The notes below the pieces were generated by a model. It did no database searches. It had not been told where the DNA came from and worked only from the letters and a program-made list of their open reading frames with translations. This document shows positions 45,964-54,813 of a stretch of DNA of 64,000 bases, in pieces; the stretch's first letter is position 1, and every line of letters starts with the position of its first letter. Source of the DNA: Salinivirga cyanobacteriivorans (lineage in GTDB: Bacteria; Bacteroidota; Bacteroidia; Bacteroidales; Salinivirgaceae); contig NZ_CP013118.1 of the NCBI RefSeq assembly GCF_001443605.1, positions 976,134-1,040,133 of the forward strand, written 5' to 3'. The position numbers were made by a program, and so were the translations under genes.

Positions 45964-48393
45964 CTAGAAACGGTACCTGGCCGAAATTATAATGTTACGT
46001 CCGGGAGCCACAATGCCACTGGAATAAGGGCGGTATTGCCGATCGGTTATATTTTCTACTGCACCACTAAGTTCAATGCGCTGGTTCAATTTGTACATAA
46101 TGCGGAAATTCAATGTATGCCATGCCGGACTGTATGCTTCGCCATCAGCATTTAAAGCATACATGTGTAGTTTATCTGTTTCAGATGGCGCCAGTTTAAC
46201 GGCTGATATTTCCCCATTGTAACGCATGAAAAAATCGGCTTTGAGGTTCTGATTTTCATAAACAATGTGGGCATTGGCAAATAATGGTGCCACATGTCTC
46301 ACTGGCTCACCCTCATCATCGTCTCCGGTGGTCCATGTAACTGCGCCCCTTACATAAAAATTGTGCATTAAAGTTACCTGTGCATCGGCGCTTAAGCCAT
46401 ATATTTTGGCATTGCCCGCATTTATATTGGCTTTTACTTCACTAAATTCTCCATCGTACACAATGCTGTCCTGCCCGTTAATTGTAAAAGCCCTTCGCAC
46501 GATGGCATCATCGAGCCAGGTATAAAAACCTGTAAACCTGACAAATGCGCTATTACCAAATGATTTACGCAGCGTTAGATCGGCATTGTAAGCGTACTCG
46601 GGTTTGAGGTTATCGTTGGGTACGATAACGGTACCCGGTTCAGAATCAAACACCTTTGCGATATCATCGAGGTTGGGTGCACGAAAGCCACTGCTCAGAT
46701 TGGCAGCTATGCGCAAACCACGCTTCGGGAAAAGTTTTACCAGCCCCAGCGATCCTGTTAATGCACCGGTATTGAGTTTATATTGGGTTACGGGTAAATT
46801 CATCAGGTTATTATCGACATTTGAATTCAATAAAACATGCGAATAGCGCACTCCGGCGGTTCCATATAATTCTTCTCCCAACGTATGTTTGTAACTACCG
46901 TAAACAGCCATTGTTTGATAAAGGTTATCGCCATTCGGATAGCGTGTTTGATCGGGCACGGTGGTCATGGTTTGAATATCTTTGTCGTGTGCACGGCTGT
47001 TTATATCGTTCAACACATATTCAAACCCATAAAAAAGCTCGTGTGGACCAAAGCGTTTTTCCATATCGAGGTTGGCCGTATAAGCATTGACTTTTTCAAA
47101 CTGTTCACCTTTGGAAGCACTTTCAAATTTGCGTTTATGCCTGCTCTCTTTAAAAAGTTGGTGGGCCAGTGTGAGTTTTGCCTGGTCGAAAAGCAAGTTC
47201 TCGCCGGCATATTTTACGTGCAAATGGTTCATAATCCACTCCTGCGGACCGTAATACCACTCGGCATATTTCAGGGTGTCGGGCACATTATCGTCATTAC
47301 TTTTTTGAATTAAGCGGTCGTAACGCGGGATATCGGTTGTGGTGGAAAGATGCAGTCCATAAGTTATGTCCAGTGCTGCAGATGGTCTGAAACGTACTTT
47401 CTGCATAAAATTCATTTGCTCGTAGCCCGACTGTTCCTGCACGTAAGGATCATCGCTGGCAATGAGCGAGTCTCGCCCATCAATGCGTTCAACGTAAAAG
47501 TTGCGTTGGTAACGGTCACGATTATTTTCGCGCCCCATGCGCAAATCGCCAAATTTACTATAACTGGCGCTGGTACGAAAAGCCCATTTTCTCGAACCAC
47601 CGTTGATATTGGCATGAAGTGTATTTTCAGTATTGGCTGAAGCATAACGCATAAAAGCATTACCGCTTACATTGAATGTATCGGCAGTAGCCAACTCCGC
47701 GCGCAGCGTATGAAAATCCATTACACCACCAAGCGCATCAGAACCGTAAATAATTGATCCGGGTCCAAATATAACCTCTGCATTTTCTACCGAATTGGGG
47801 TCAATATTAATGACATTTTGCAAATTTCCTCCACGAAAGATGGCATTATTCATACGCACACCATCGACCACCAGCAACACAGCATTAGACGCAAAACCTC
47901 TAATCATGGGGCTGCCGCCACCAAGCTGACTTTTTTGCACAAATACGCGTCCGCTGTTAGCCAACAAGTCGGCTGAGGTTTGGGGATTACCAAATTTCAA
48001 CTCTCTTTGCGGAATTATGGCTATTTCATTAGGTACCTCATCAATATCCTGCTCCCATTTGTTAGCTGAAATAGTTACCTCATTGAGCCTGAGGTTAGAT
48101 GGTTCAATCATCACCTTGTAATTATCCTTGTGAAGTGACTGTAAATTTGTAACCACATTTTTGTAGGCCGGATGCTGAATTATAATCCTGTCCTGCTTTC
48201 TATATCCCTCCAAAGAGGCTTCACCTGCCCTGTTGGTAGTTACCGAATGGGTGAAAGGTTCATTAAAAATCAGCACATCTGATATCGGTCGCTTATTTTC
48301 TGCATTGATAATGATAACACTTTGACTATAAGCTGAAGATAAGTAGCTTACAAGAAGCAAGCTGATTATAATTTTTACTTTACTAATGAACAT
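45964..48393 (-). CDS. TonB-dependent receptor, hemoglobin/heme type
   Basis: This 809-residue outer-membrane receptor is read from the ATG at 48393, which begins a clean signal peptide (about 1-24). Next come a carboxypeptidase-like beta domain (about 25-105), a plug domain with RGFASNAVLLVVDGVRMNN and FGPGSIIYGSDALGG (about 150-225), and a 22-strand barrel ending in ISARYRF, with the expected terminal aromatic. The plug sequence resembles the HmuR/hemoglobin receptor group, so heme or hemoglobin is the likely ligand, with moderate certainty. It is read away from the heptamer array. Confidence 0.88.
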   Translation of the reverse strand: MFISKVKIIISLLLVSYLSSAYSQSVIIINAENKRPISDVLIFNEPFTHSVTTNRAGEASLEGYRKQDRIIIQHPAYKNVVTNLQSLHKDNYKVMIEPSNLRLNEVTISANKWEQDIDEVPNEIAIIPQRELKFGNPQTSADLLANSGRVFVQKSQLGGGSPMIRGFASNAVLLVVDGVRMNNAIFRGGNLQNVINIDPNSVENAEVIFGPGSIIYGSDALGGVMDFHTLRAELATADTFNVSGNAFMRYASANTENTLHANINGGSRKWAFRTSASYSKFGDLRMGRENNRDRYQRNFYVERIDGRDSLIASDDPYVQEQSGYEQMNFMQKVRFRPSAALDITYGLHLSTTTDIPRYDRLIQKSNDDNVPDTLKYAEWYYGPQEWIMNHLHVKYAGENLLFDQAKLTLAHQLFKESRHKRKFESASKGEQFEKVNAYTANLDMEKRFGPHELFYGFEYVLNDINSRAHDKDIQTMTTVPDQTRYPNGDNLYQTMAVYGSYKHTLGEELYGTAGVRYSHVLLNSNVDNNLMNLPVTQYKLNTGALTGSLGLVKLFPKRGLRIAANLSSGFRAPNLDDIAKVFDSEPGTVIVPNDNLKPEYAYNADLTLRKSFGNSAFVRFTGFYTWLDDAIVRRAFTINGQDSIVYDGEFSEVKANINAGNAKIYGLSADAQVTLMHNFYVRGAVTWTTGDDDEGEPVRHVAPLFANAHIVYENQNLKADFFMRYNGEISAVKLAPSETDKLHMYALNADGEAYSPAWHTLNFRIMYKLNQRIELSGAVENITDRQYRPYSSGIVAPGRNIIISARYRF

Positions 48394-48487
48394 AATAACG
48401 GGTTTTGTTTGCAAATTTGGCAAAAATCATACAAAATTGAACCTTTTAACAGCGTAAACACAGTTTTGTTCGTATTTGAACAAAAGG

Positions 48488-48760
48488 GTTTCAGGTTTCA
48501 GGTTGTAAGTTTCAGGTTTCAGGTTGCAAGTTTCAGGTTGCAGGTTGCAGGTTGCAGGTTGCAGGTTGCAGGTGCCAGGTTGCAGGTTGCAGGTGCCAGG
48601 TTGCAGGTTGCAGGTTGCAGGTTGCAGGTTGCAGGTGCCAGGTTTCAGGTTTCAGGTTGCAGGTTGCAGGTTGCAGGTGCCAGGTTTCAGGTTTCAGGTT
48701 GCAAGTTTCAGGTTGCAGGTTGCAGGTTTCAGGTTGCAGGTTTCAGGTTGCAGGTTGGAG
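48488..48760. repeat. Heptanucleotide repeat array, 39 units
   Basis: There are 39 consecutive 7-bp units with no indel in 273 bp. The units are GTTGCAG (20 copies), GTTTCAG (11 copies), GTGCCAG (4), GTTGCAA (2), GTTGTAA and GTTGGAG (1 each). GTGCCAG always follows GTTGCAG, giving higher-order blocks. Because 7 is not a multiple of 3 the array is open in all three plus-strand frames with a 21-bp codon period (LQVAGCR), but this is a by-product. It fills the divergent region between the TonB receptor and endonuclease III. Confidence 0.95.
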
Positions 48761-48848
48761 GTTTATGATAATGTTTCATATTTACGGTGGACACAACATT
48801 TAGTTTATTCAACATTCTGGTAAAAACATGTTTCAAAATAAAAAGCAC

Positions 48849-48856
48849 TATTTTTG
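48849..48856 (+). promoter_or_regulatory. -7 promoter element of nth
   Basis: TATTTTTG is an exact TAnnTTTG, ending 17 bp before the ATG at 48873. It argues against the earlier in-frame ATG at 48828, which would lie upstream of the transcript start. Confidence 0.6.
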
Positions 48857-48872
48857 CAAAAAAATATTCAAA

Positions 48873-49526
48873 ATGCGCAAAGAAGAACGATTCAAAAAGG
48901 TAATCAATTATTTTCTGGAAGCTATGCCGGTGGCCGAGACAGAACTGCATCACCGAAACCCCTACGAGTTGCTTGTATCGGTAATTTTATCGGCCCAATG
49001 CACCGATAAGCGGGTGAATCAGATTACGCCACCACTTTTTGCCACATATCCCACTGCTGAAGCCCTGGCAAAAGCAGAGGTTCCGGAAATTTTCGAATAC
49101 ATCAAATCATGCTCTTATCCAAACAACAAGGCGAAACACCTGAGCGGCATGGCGCGTATGCTTGTGGAAGATTTCAATAACGAGGTACCCCCCGATGTAA
49201 AAGAACTCCAAAAACTACCGGGTGTGGGCCGAAAAACAGCCAATGTGATTGCATCTGTGATCTACAACCAGCCTGCCATGGCTGTAGATACGCATGTTTT
49301 CCGTGTTGCAGCACGCATTGGATTAACACACAACGCAAAAACACCACTTGAAACCGAAAAACAACTGATAAAACACATTCCCGAAAAACTCATTCCGCGC
49401 GCCCACCACTGGCTTATTTTGCATGGACGGTATGTTTGCCTTGCCCGCAAGCCACAATGCGCCAAATGCGGATTAAAAGATTTTTGCAAATATTATGAAA
49501 AAGAAACAGCAAAGAAAAAAGCATAA
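48873..49526 (+). CDS. nth: Endonuclease III
   Basis: This 217-residue DNA glycosylase/AP lyase removes oxidised pyrimidines. The helix-hairpin-helix LPGVGRKTANV contains catalytic Lys121; Asp139 is in AVDTHVFR; the [4Fe-4S] cluster ligands C189, C196, C199 and C205 have the standard C-x6-C-x2-C-x5-C spacing. The start at 48873 gives the usual family N-terminus and fits the promoter; an upstream in-frame ATG adds 15 unlikely residues. It is followed by tRNA-Arg. Confidence 0.95.
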   Translation: MRKEERFKKVINYFLEAMPVAETELHHRNPYELLVSVILSAQCTDKRVNQITPPLFATYPTAEALAKAEVPEIFEYIKSCSYPNNKAKHLSGMARMLVEDFNNEVPPDVKELQKLPGVGRKTANVIASVIYNQPAMAVDTHVFRVAARIGLTHNAKTPLETEKQLIKHIPEKLIPRAHHWLILHGRYVCLARKPQCAKCGLKDFCKYYEKETAKKKA

Positions 49527-49581
49527 AATATATGGGAAAAGATGATTTTTTTTCATACTTTTGCCATCCGAAAAATGCGGA

Positions 49582-49655
49582 GGTTCCGTAGCTCAACTGG
49601 ATAGAGCAACAGCCTTCTAAGCTGTAGGTTCCAGGTTCGAGTCCTGGCGGAATCA
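49582..49655 (+). tRNA. tRNA-Arg (anticodon UCU)
   Basis: A full cloverleaf can be drawn: acceptor GGTTCCG / CGGAATC (49582-49588 and 49648-49654, one G-U pair), D arm with AACTGGAT loop, anticodon stem ACAGC / GCTGT around loop CTTCTAA (anticodon TCT), T stem CCAGG / CCTGG with loop TTCGAGT, and discriminator A. CCA is not encoded. It reads AGA codons. Confidence 0.96.
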
Positions 49656-51158
49656 CAAAAGCTGATTTGAGAGCGAGTATTGAACGTAAGTTTGGTACTC
49701 GCTTTTTTTGTGATCAATTCTGCTCCAGATAGCGCTGCACAAAATACACCCAGCTGCCCAGCCGATCAAACAATTGTTTCTTAGGTTCCAAAGGAATAAT
49801 GATATTGGCGCAATGCCAATATTGTCAATGGGATTTTCGGGCAATCTCCCGGAGCGGGTAGCTGGAAGCCAGAGATTATATTTTCCGGAAGGCAATTCGT
49901 GTGGTGTGATGTTTGAATAATCAAGTATCCCGGCAGAATTTTCATTACCAAAAATGGTAACTTTATCGCTATGTTGTGCCGTCAATAAAAACTGTTCGGC
50001 CGCCGATGCATTTTGTCCATGCATAATAATTCCAACTTCACGTGGATAAGGATAAACGGTATCGCGTTTAATTGTTTTATCACTGTCATGGTGCGGATGT
50101 ACGATAAATTCCCCTACATTTTCTTTCATGGCCTTTAGCAGAGCTTTTGATGCTTCCATTCCACCCTCTTTTATTCTACCCTCGGCTATAGCCTCTTCCC
50201 AGTCGGCGATTATCCCCTCTGTAGCAAGCCACTCTACACCTTTACTTTCATAAGGCTGCGTATAAATGAGCTCGGCCAAAATGCTGTAAAAATTATCCTG
50301 TCCGCCACTATTACCTCTGATATCGATAATGAGGTTTGGCCGCGCCATAATTTCATCCCAATGCTTTGTTACAAGTTCTTTGGCCATATCAGTGCTAAAA
50401 GTTACGATGCGCAAATAAAAGGTACTATAGCTCAAATAAGTGGCTTTAGGAAAAATATTGAGACCATTGGGATGTTTGGGCATATAAGAAGCCAAAAAAG
50501 CAAAATCTCTGGCCCTGTCATTGGATTGGCGAACGAAACGGGTTTGATTATGTAATTCCAGCACTTTATTGTTGAGGTGCATTGATGCTTTGCCATCTGT
50601 TGGCTGGAATTTCCTATATGGTGGATATACAGTGGACTCAAACTGGTTGCCTCCGGATGGCTTCAGTTCAAACATCACCTGAGTTGAATCGTAATTGCGA
50701 AAATTTAATGCTGATGCTACATAAGAACCATCGTCCTGCTTTTCAAGGGCAAATGTTCCACGAAAACCAAACCATATATCTTCCAGTGAGTCAGCAGATG
50801 ATTTAATCTTTATTAAATCAGGCTTATAAAATTTACGTTTGATCTCCGGTTTATTCTTTCGTGATTTTTTATTGTGCCGGTTCACAGAAATGCGCAAATG
50901 CCTGTCCCTGAAAAAGGCTGCATATTGATTTAAATAGTAATAACATGAATCCGGGTATTCATTGAGTTTTTGGCGTAAATGCTGTTCAAGCTCTCTGAGC
51001 ACATCAATATTCTCTTCATTCACTTTGTCGCGATAACCGGGATAATCATTGGTAATGCGTTTCACCACATAATTGAAGTCCTGTTTGCATTGGTCCGATT
51101 GGGCTGTAACATTAAATCCCAACAGCACAGATATCAATACAAAGATAAAGTGTCTCAT
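49653..51158 (-). CDS. S41-family peptidase, 3' end frameshifted
   Basis: This exported protein of about 500 residues has a signal peptide beginning at the ATG at 51158 (MRHFIFVLISVLLG). The C-terminal half has the S41/tail-specific protease pattern: LIIDIRGNSGGQDNF and, after a spacer, IMHGQNASAAEQFLLTAQ, where the Ser of ASAAE is the likely nucleophile, then NENSAGILDYSN. After NPIDNIGIAP the frame is lost. Adding one base near 49806 restores NIIIPLEPKKQLFDRLGSW... ending at TGA 49713-49715. As written, about 50 foreign residues run through the terminator into the tRNA. Confidence 0.8.
   Translation of the reverse strand: MRHFIFVLISVLLGFNVTAQSDQCKQDFNYVVKRITNDYPGYRDKVNEENIDVLRELEQHLRQKLNEYPDSCYYYLNQYAAFFRDRHLRISVNRHNKKSRKNKPEIKRKFYKPDLIKIKSSADSLEDIWFGFRGTFALEKQDDGSYVASALNFRNYDSTQVMFELKPSGGNQFESTVYPPYRKFQPTDGKASMHLNNKVLELHNQTRFVRQSNDRARDFAFLASYMPKHPNGLNIFPKATYLSYSTFYLRIVTFSTDMAKELVTKHWDEIMARPNLIIDIRGNSGGQDNFYSILAELIYTQPYESKGVEWLATEGIIADWEEAIAEGRIKEGGMEASKALLKAMKENVGEFIVHPHHDSDKTIKRDTVYPYPREVGIIMHGQNASAAEQFLLTAQHSDKVTIFGNENSAGILDYSNITPHELPSGKYNLWLPATRSGRLPENPIDNIGIAPISLFLWNLRNNCLIGWAAGCILCSAIWSRIDHKKSEYQTYVQYSLSNQLL
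49672..49709. terminator. Terminator between tRNA-Arg and the S41 gene
   Basis: A perfect 8-bp stem AGCGAGTA / TACTCGCT with a 16-base loop is followed by seven T. It ends the nth/tRNA side; on the other strand it lies just after the corrected stop of the S41 gene. Confidence 0.85.
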
Positions 51159-51528
51159 GGGTGTAATATGCTTAAAGTCTCTTGTTTTTATCAAAGTTTT
51201 CAAAGCGTAAAAATAAAAGATTATTATAACATATCAAACGCAAGGACAAATTCCGTGAATATAATTGACTCAGAGCTACATAAGAGGTACAAATAAAACA
51301 TAAAAGAGGGTGTCTAAAAAGTTAAAAGTCATCGTACCTCCTACCTTTGACAGAATTCTTGTAAGAAGCTGAAAATAAAAAGAGAGGGCTTCGCTTTGAG
51401 CGAAACCCTCACTGAACGCCACTGTGTATGCTGTCATTATATTCATTATACCTCCCAAAAATTTGGGAGGCGGAGACTCGGAATGACGGTTTCAAACCTT
51501 TTTAGACACCCTCCATAAAATTCAGAAA
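51159..51528. other. Intergenic region holding the MITE-like element
   Basis: This 370-bp gap lies between the S41 peptidase start and the small partner protein's stop. Apart from the MITE-like element at 51306-51513, only AT-rich sequence without a clear promoter is seen. Confidence 0.5.
51306..51513. mobile_element. MITE-like element with perfect terminal inverted repeats
   Basis: This 208-bp non-coding element is bounded by 16-bp perfect inverted repeats GAGGGTGTCTAAAAAG (51306-51321) and its complement (51498-51513), and flanked by a 7-bp direct repeat CATAAAA (51299-51305 and 51514-51520). Inside are two further hairpins: GAGGGCTTCGCT / AGCGAAACCCTC, and CCTCCCAAA / TTTGGGAGG. There is no transposase, so it would need one from elsewhere in the genome. 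Confidence 0.9.
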
Positions 51529-51984
51529 TTAATCTTCTATGGCCTCTTCCACAGATTTGCGATACTGTATATCTAACTTATCTATTATGAGATCACTGTA
51601 CTCGTTCATAATTTTGGCTTTACCCGCCTCTACAGCTATATTAAACTGAGGCTGATTTTGGGGTAATATCTTTCGGTGTGTTTTCAATCCTTTAGCAAAC
51701 ATTTCCTTTTTCCAGTGAACATAATACCACTCCATTGAAGGCTGGTGAAACACACGCATATTTTGCTTATCGAAAATAAACTTGTCAACGTTGTATTGAT
51801 CGATTAATGGCTTAGTTGCATTGAAAATTTCCTTAAACTCTTCAATGGTAAGATATTCACGATTAGCTTCACATATCATAATGTGTTTTTCTGGTATCAC
51901 GTAAAGCCTACCATAAGCTTTATCGAAAACATTTTTCAGATCGTACTTTGTTTGTTTTGTTTCTGCTAATTCTGTTGTAGTCAT
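51529..51984 (-). CDS. Hypothetical protein, possible STAS-like partner of SpoIIE
   Basis: This 151-residue soluble protein has alternating strand and helix pattern, with segments such as GRLYVIPEKHIMICEANREY, then FKEIFNATKPLIDQYNVDKFIFD, reminiscent of SpoIIAA-like/STAS-superfamily folds. I see no conserved phosphorylatable serine with confidence. It lies 130 bp downstream of a SpoIIE phosphatase on the same strand, which is the usual arrangement for such a partner. Function is inferred from context only. Confidence 0.6.
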   Translation of the reverse strand: MTTTELAETKQTKYDLKNVFDKAYGRLYVIPEKHIMICEANREYLTIEEFKEIFNATKPLIDQYNVDKFIFDKQNMRVFHQPSMEWYYVHWKKEMFAKGLKTHRKILPQNQPQFNIAVEAGKAKIMNEYSDLIIDKLDIQYRKSVEEAIED

Positions 51985-52114
51985 AGTTTATAGTTTTTTT
52001 ATTATTTGTTTTATTTAGAGCTATATTTCAAAAGATTAAAAGCAATTCATTTTAAATTACGCAGTTTAATTAAGGAAAAACAGGTAGAAAAGATACAGTC
52101 TTGTAGCGCGCCGG

Positions 52115-53020
52115 TTACATCCTCATACCCAGGAGCACAGTATCATCAATCTGCTTATTTTGACCTTTCCACTGGTCGTATTCAGTTGATATCATCCGAA
52201 ATTGATTGTTAACAGATGATTTGGACACATCTTCCAATAAATGGCGTAATTTTCGGGTAGAATATTTCCTGTTTTGCGGTCCTCCAAATTGATCTACAAA
52301 GCCATCAGAAAATAAATACACCATATCGTCAGATTCAACCGGAATTTCCTGGTTTACAATTTCTTCTTTGCGCCTGACCTGTCTACCAAGAATGTACCTT
52401 GAGCCACGGAATTTTTCTGATTTTCCCTTACGTACCCGCACCAACGGCCGGTTTGCACCTGAAAATACTAATTTACCCGTATTGAGGTTGTAATTTATAA
52501 TGCCAATTTCTGCGCTATCTGCCACACCAGTAGATGAATTATTAAGACTTTCGCGTGCATATTCATCCAGTTTTTCCAACAATTGAGCGGGATCCTTTCC
52601 TACTTCAGCATAAACCTGGTTAAGGCTACTGATCATATACACAGTAAGCATGGCACCCGGTACGCCATGGCCGGTGCAATCGCCCACAGCAACTGTTAGA
52701 TCTGCCCCATCCTGTTGCACCCATAAAAAATCGCCGCTTAAAATATCCTTAGGTCGAAAAAACAGGAATGATTTTGGAATAATCTGTTGTAAAGCCTCAT
52801 TACCTGTAATAAAGGCTTTTTGTATATGTCTGGCATAGTTTATACTATCGGTCAACTGCTTATTGACCTGTTTGAGATTAGCCTCCGACGCCTTTAACTC
52901 ATTCTGAATTTTATTCATGTAGTTGGTGGTCATCTCAAACATCTCATTGCCGGATTTTACCTGCTCTTTTAAATCTGCAACCTGTTTTTCAAGCTCATTT
53001 ATGTAAATATCAGTAAGCAT
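52115..53020 (-). CDS. Cytoplasmic SpoIIE-type serine phosphatase
   Basis: This 301-residue protein is read from the ATG at 53020; the frame is open further up but gives a basic, unconserved leader. An N-terminal coiled coil (about 5-70) is followed by the PP2C/SpoIIE domain: RPKDILSGDFLWV, VGDCTGHGVPGAMLT with the metal-binding Asp, MVYLFSDGFVDQFGG and a terminal QIDDTVLLG. It has no PAS or membrane segment, unlike the paralogue near 34 kb. It probably dephosphorylates a small partner protein, perhaps the product of the next gene. Confidence 0.87.
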   Translation of the reverse strand: MLTDIYINELEKQVADLKEQVKSGNEMFEMTTNYMNKIQNELKASEANLKQVNKQLTDSINYARHIQKAFITGNEALQQIIPKSFLFFRPKDILSGDFLWVQQDGADLTVAVGDCTGHGVPGAMLTVYMISSLNQVYAEVGKDPAQLLEKLDEYARESLNNSSTGVADSAEIGIINYNLNTGKLVFSGANRPLVRVRKGKSEKFRGSRYILGRQVRRKEEIVNQEIPVESDDMVYLFSDGFVDQFGGPQNRKYSTRKLRHLLEDVSKSSVNNQFRMISTEYDQWKGQNKQIDDTVLLGMRM

Positions 53021-53286
53021 ATCTCTATTTTTTATGGTTAATCTCACACCCTTAAACGACACCCAAAACTTTTTGTTTAACTTTTTAATATAAATATTAA
53101 ACAATTGGGTTGAAATACCCGCAAGCAATAGAGATAAGAAGATAGACTTAGATTTCTTATTACCAGGAAACAGAACACATAAAAAGTCTTATAAGAGAAT
53201 AAAACTGTTTAATAAAAACAATAAAATATTAATCAAATCAGAATAATTTCACGTAAAAACACTTAACCCTCAGATTAATTTTTCGA

Positions 53287-54615
53287 TCAGGCAATATCTT
53301 TCAGAAGCTTTGAACCATTAGATTGTTTGATTGCATCATCAAAACCATTAAGCAAATTTTGAATCTTTTCTTTTTCGGTGGTATCAGCTGCCAAAACCTT
53401 ATCCACACCATGATGATCAAGAATATTTAGAATATAACTAATACTAATCTTATTGATGTCGAGTGCGGGTTGATAAGCATTTAATTTATCCTGCTTTGTA
53501 TTGACTTCCGAAAGAATACCTGCTTCGGCAAGGACGAAAATTATATCGCGAACCAGGCGAATTGGAATTTCAAGTTGCTGGCTCACTTCTTTAGCTGTGA
53601 GGGGAGGTTCTCCTTTGGCAAATTGCTTCACAAGTAATTGCGCAACCATCAGGGTCAATGCCCGTTGGCTATATGAGCTAATATTGCGAATATCCGGATC
53701 GTGCTCATATTTTTCCACATTTTGGACAGCAAACGAAATCTCTGCTCCGAAAAGTACAATAATCCAACTGACCTGAAGCCACATAAGAAACAATGGCAGT
53801 GCAGCAAAGCTACCATATATAGCATTATACTTTGATACGCCTATTTGAAAATAGATGTATGCCCATTGGACAAAAACAAACATTGTACCTGCAACAATTC
53901 CTGCAGCAAAAGCTGACTTAAAAGTAACATTGGTATTGGGCATTACCATATAAATGATTGTGAGCACAAACCAAAAAAGCACATAAGGAATAAGCTTAAC
54001 CAGAAAAAAAATCAACGGGCTAATATACCCCAGAAGCTCTACTTCCTGGGTTATTTGTGTAATTTGAGTGGTAATAAATACATTCGAACTGGTAGACAGA
54101 ATAAGTAAAATCGGTGCAATAAGCATCATTGTAAGATAATCGCTGAACTTGCGAAACCAAACCCGGGGTTTATGGATTTGCCATATAGCATTAAACGAAC
54201 TCTCTATATTTCCAAAAACTTTCATTACGGTCCAAAGAAGAATAACAATACCTATTCCGGCTATTAAACCTCCCTTGGTGTTTTCCAAAAACCGGTTGGC
54301 AAAAGTTATAATCCATTCCAACACTTCCTGCCGCTCCGAAAAATTCTTTTTCAACTGATTTTCAAGCATCTCGTGAAAGCCAAAGCCTTTAGCAATACCG
54401 AATCCCATTGCCACCACCGGCACAACAGACAGCATGGAATAAAATGTAAGCGCCGATGCTCTTAGTGGTACTTTGTCTTCCTTAAAGCCTCTGAAGGCAA
54501 TTAAAATAATCCTTGCGGGCATAATAAGCAGGCGCATAAATTTAGGTAAACCTTCAGGCGTTAAGCGCCAGACGTCTTCGCGAATAAACTGAAGTATGAT
54601 TCTAAATATTCTCAT
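53287..54615 (-). CDS. YihY/BrkB family inner-membrane protein
   Basis: This 442-residue protein has six predicted membrane helices (about 30-300), starting after an amphipathic N-terminus. Family sequence is visible in RASALTFYSMLSVVPVVAMGFGIAKGFG and in the FKSAFAAGIVAGTMFVFVQWAYI segment. The C-terminal ~120 residues form a soluble winged-helix-like domain (LTAKEVSQQLEIPIRLVRDI...LAEAGILSEV). The family was once called ribonuclease BN; that activity belongs to another protein, and its role remains unclear. The start at 54615 was chosen because the upstream Met adds unconserved residues. Confidence 0.86.
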   Translation of the reverse strand: MRIFRIILQFIREDVWRLTPEGLPKFMRLLIMPARIILIAFRGFKEDKVPLRASALTFYSMLSVVPVVAMGFGIAKGFGFHEMLENQLKKNFSERQEVLEWIITFANRFLENTKGGLIAGIGIVILLWTVMKVFGNIESSFNAIWQIHKPRVWFRKFSDYLTMMLIAPILLILSTSSNVFITTQITQITQEVELLGYISPLIFFLVKLIPYVLFWFVLTIIYMVMPNTNVTFKSAFAAGIVAGTMFVFVQWAYIYFQIGVSKYNAIYGSFAALPLFLMWLQVSWIIVLFGAEISFAVQNVEKYEHDPDIRNISSYSQRALTLMVAQLLVKQFAKGEPPLTAKEVSQQLEIPIRLVRDIIFVLAEAGILSEVNTKQDKLNAYQPALDINKISISYILNILDHHGVDKVLAADTTEKEKIQNLLNGFDDAIKQSNGSKLLKDIA

Positions 54616-54813
54616 ATTGCACAATTTGGTCAGCACATAAAATTAAAAAAATATTATAAGCAATGTGATACATTGCATAAAAACTATCAAGGAAGAACTG
54701 GTTATTTGAATAATAATCAAATATTAGTTCTGTACGAAAAAGAGAAAATTTTCAACCGGATTTTTTCATAAGAGCGTTCATCTCTTAGACAGCAAACCTA
54801 TTATTTAAAAACA

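Noticed and set aside
48488..48760. CRISPR array
   Set aside because: Units are 7 bp, contiguous and without unique spacers; no cas genes are in the window.
48409..48823. Three overlapping open frames rich in LQVAGCR-type repeats
   Set aside because: They arise because a 7-bp repeat without stops is open in every frame; no start region, signal or composition supports a protein.
49582..49655. tRNA-Arg as an attachment site of an integrated element
   Set aside because: No integrase, no repeated tRNA 3' end and no island is seen next to it.
51276..51458. Small open frame on the minus strand
   Set aside because: It lies mostly inside the MITE-like element and its hairpins; no coding character.
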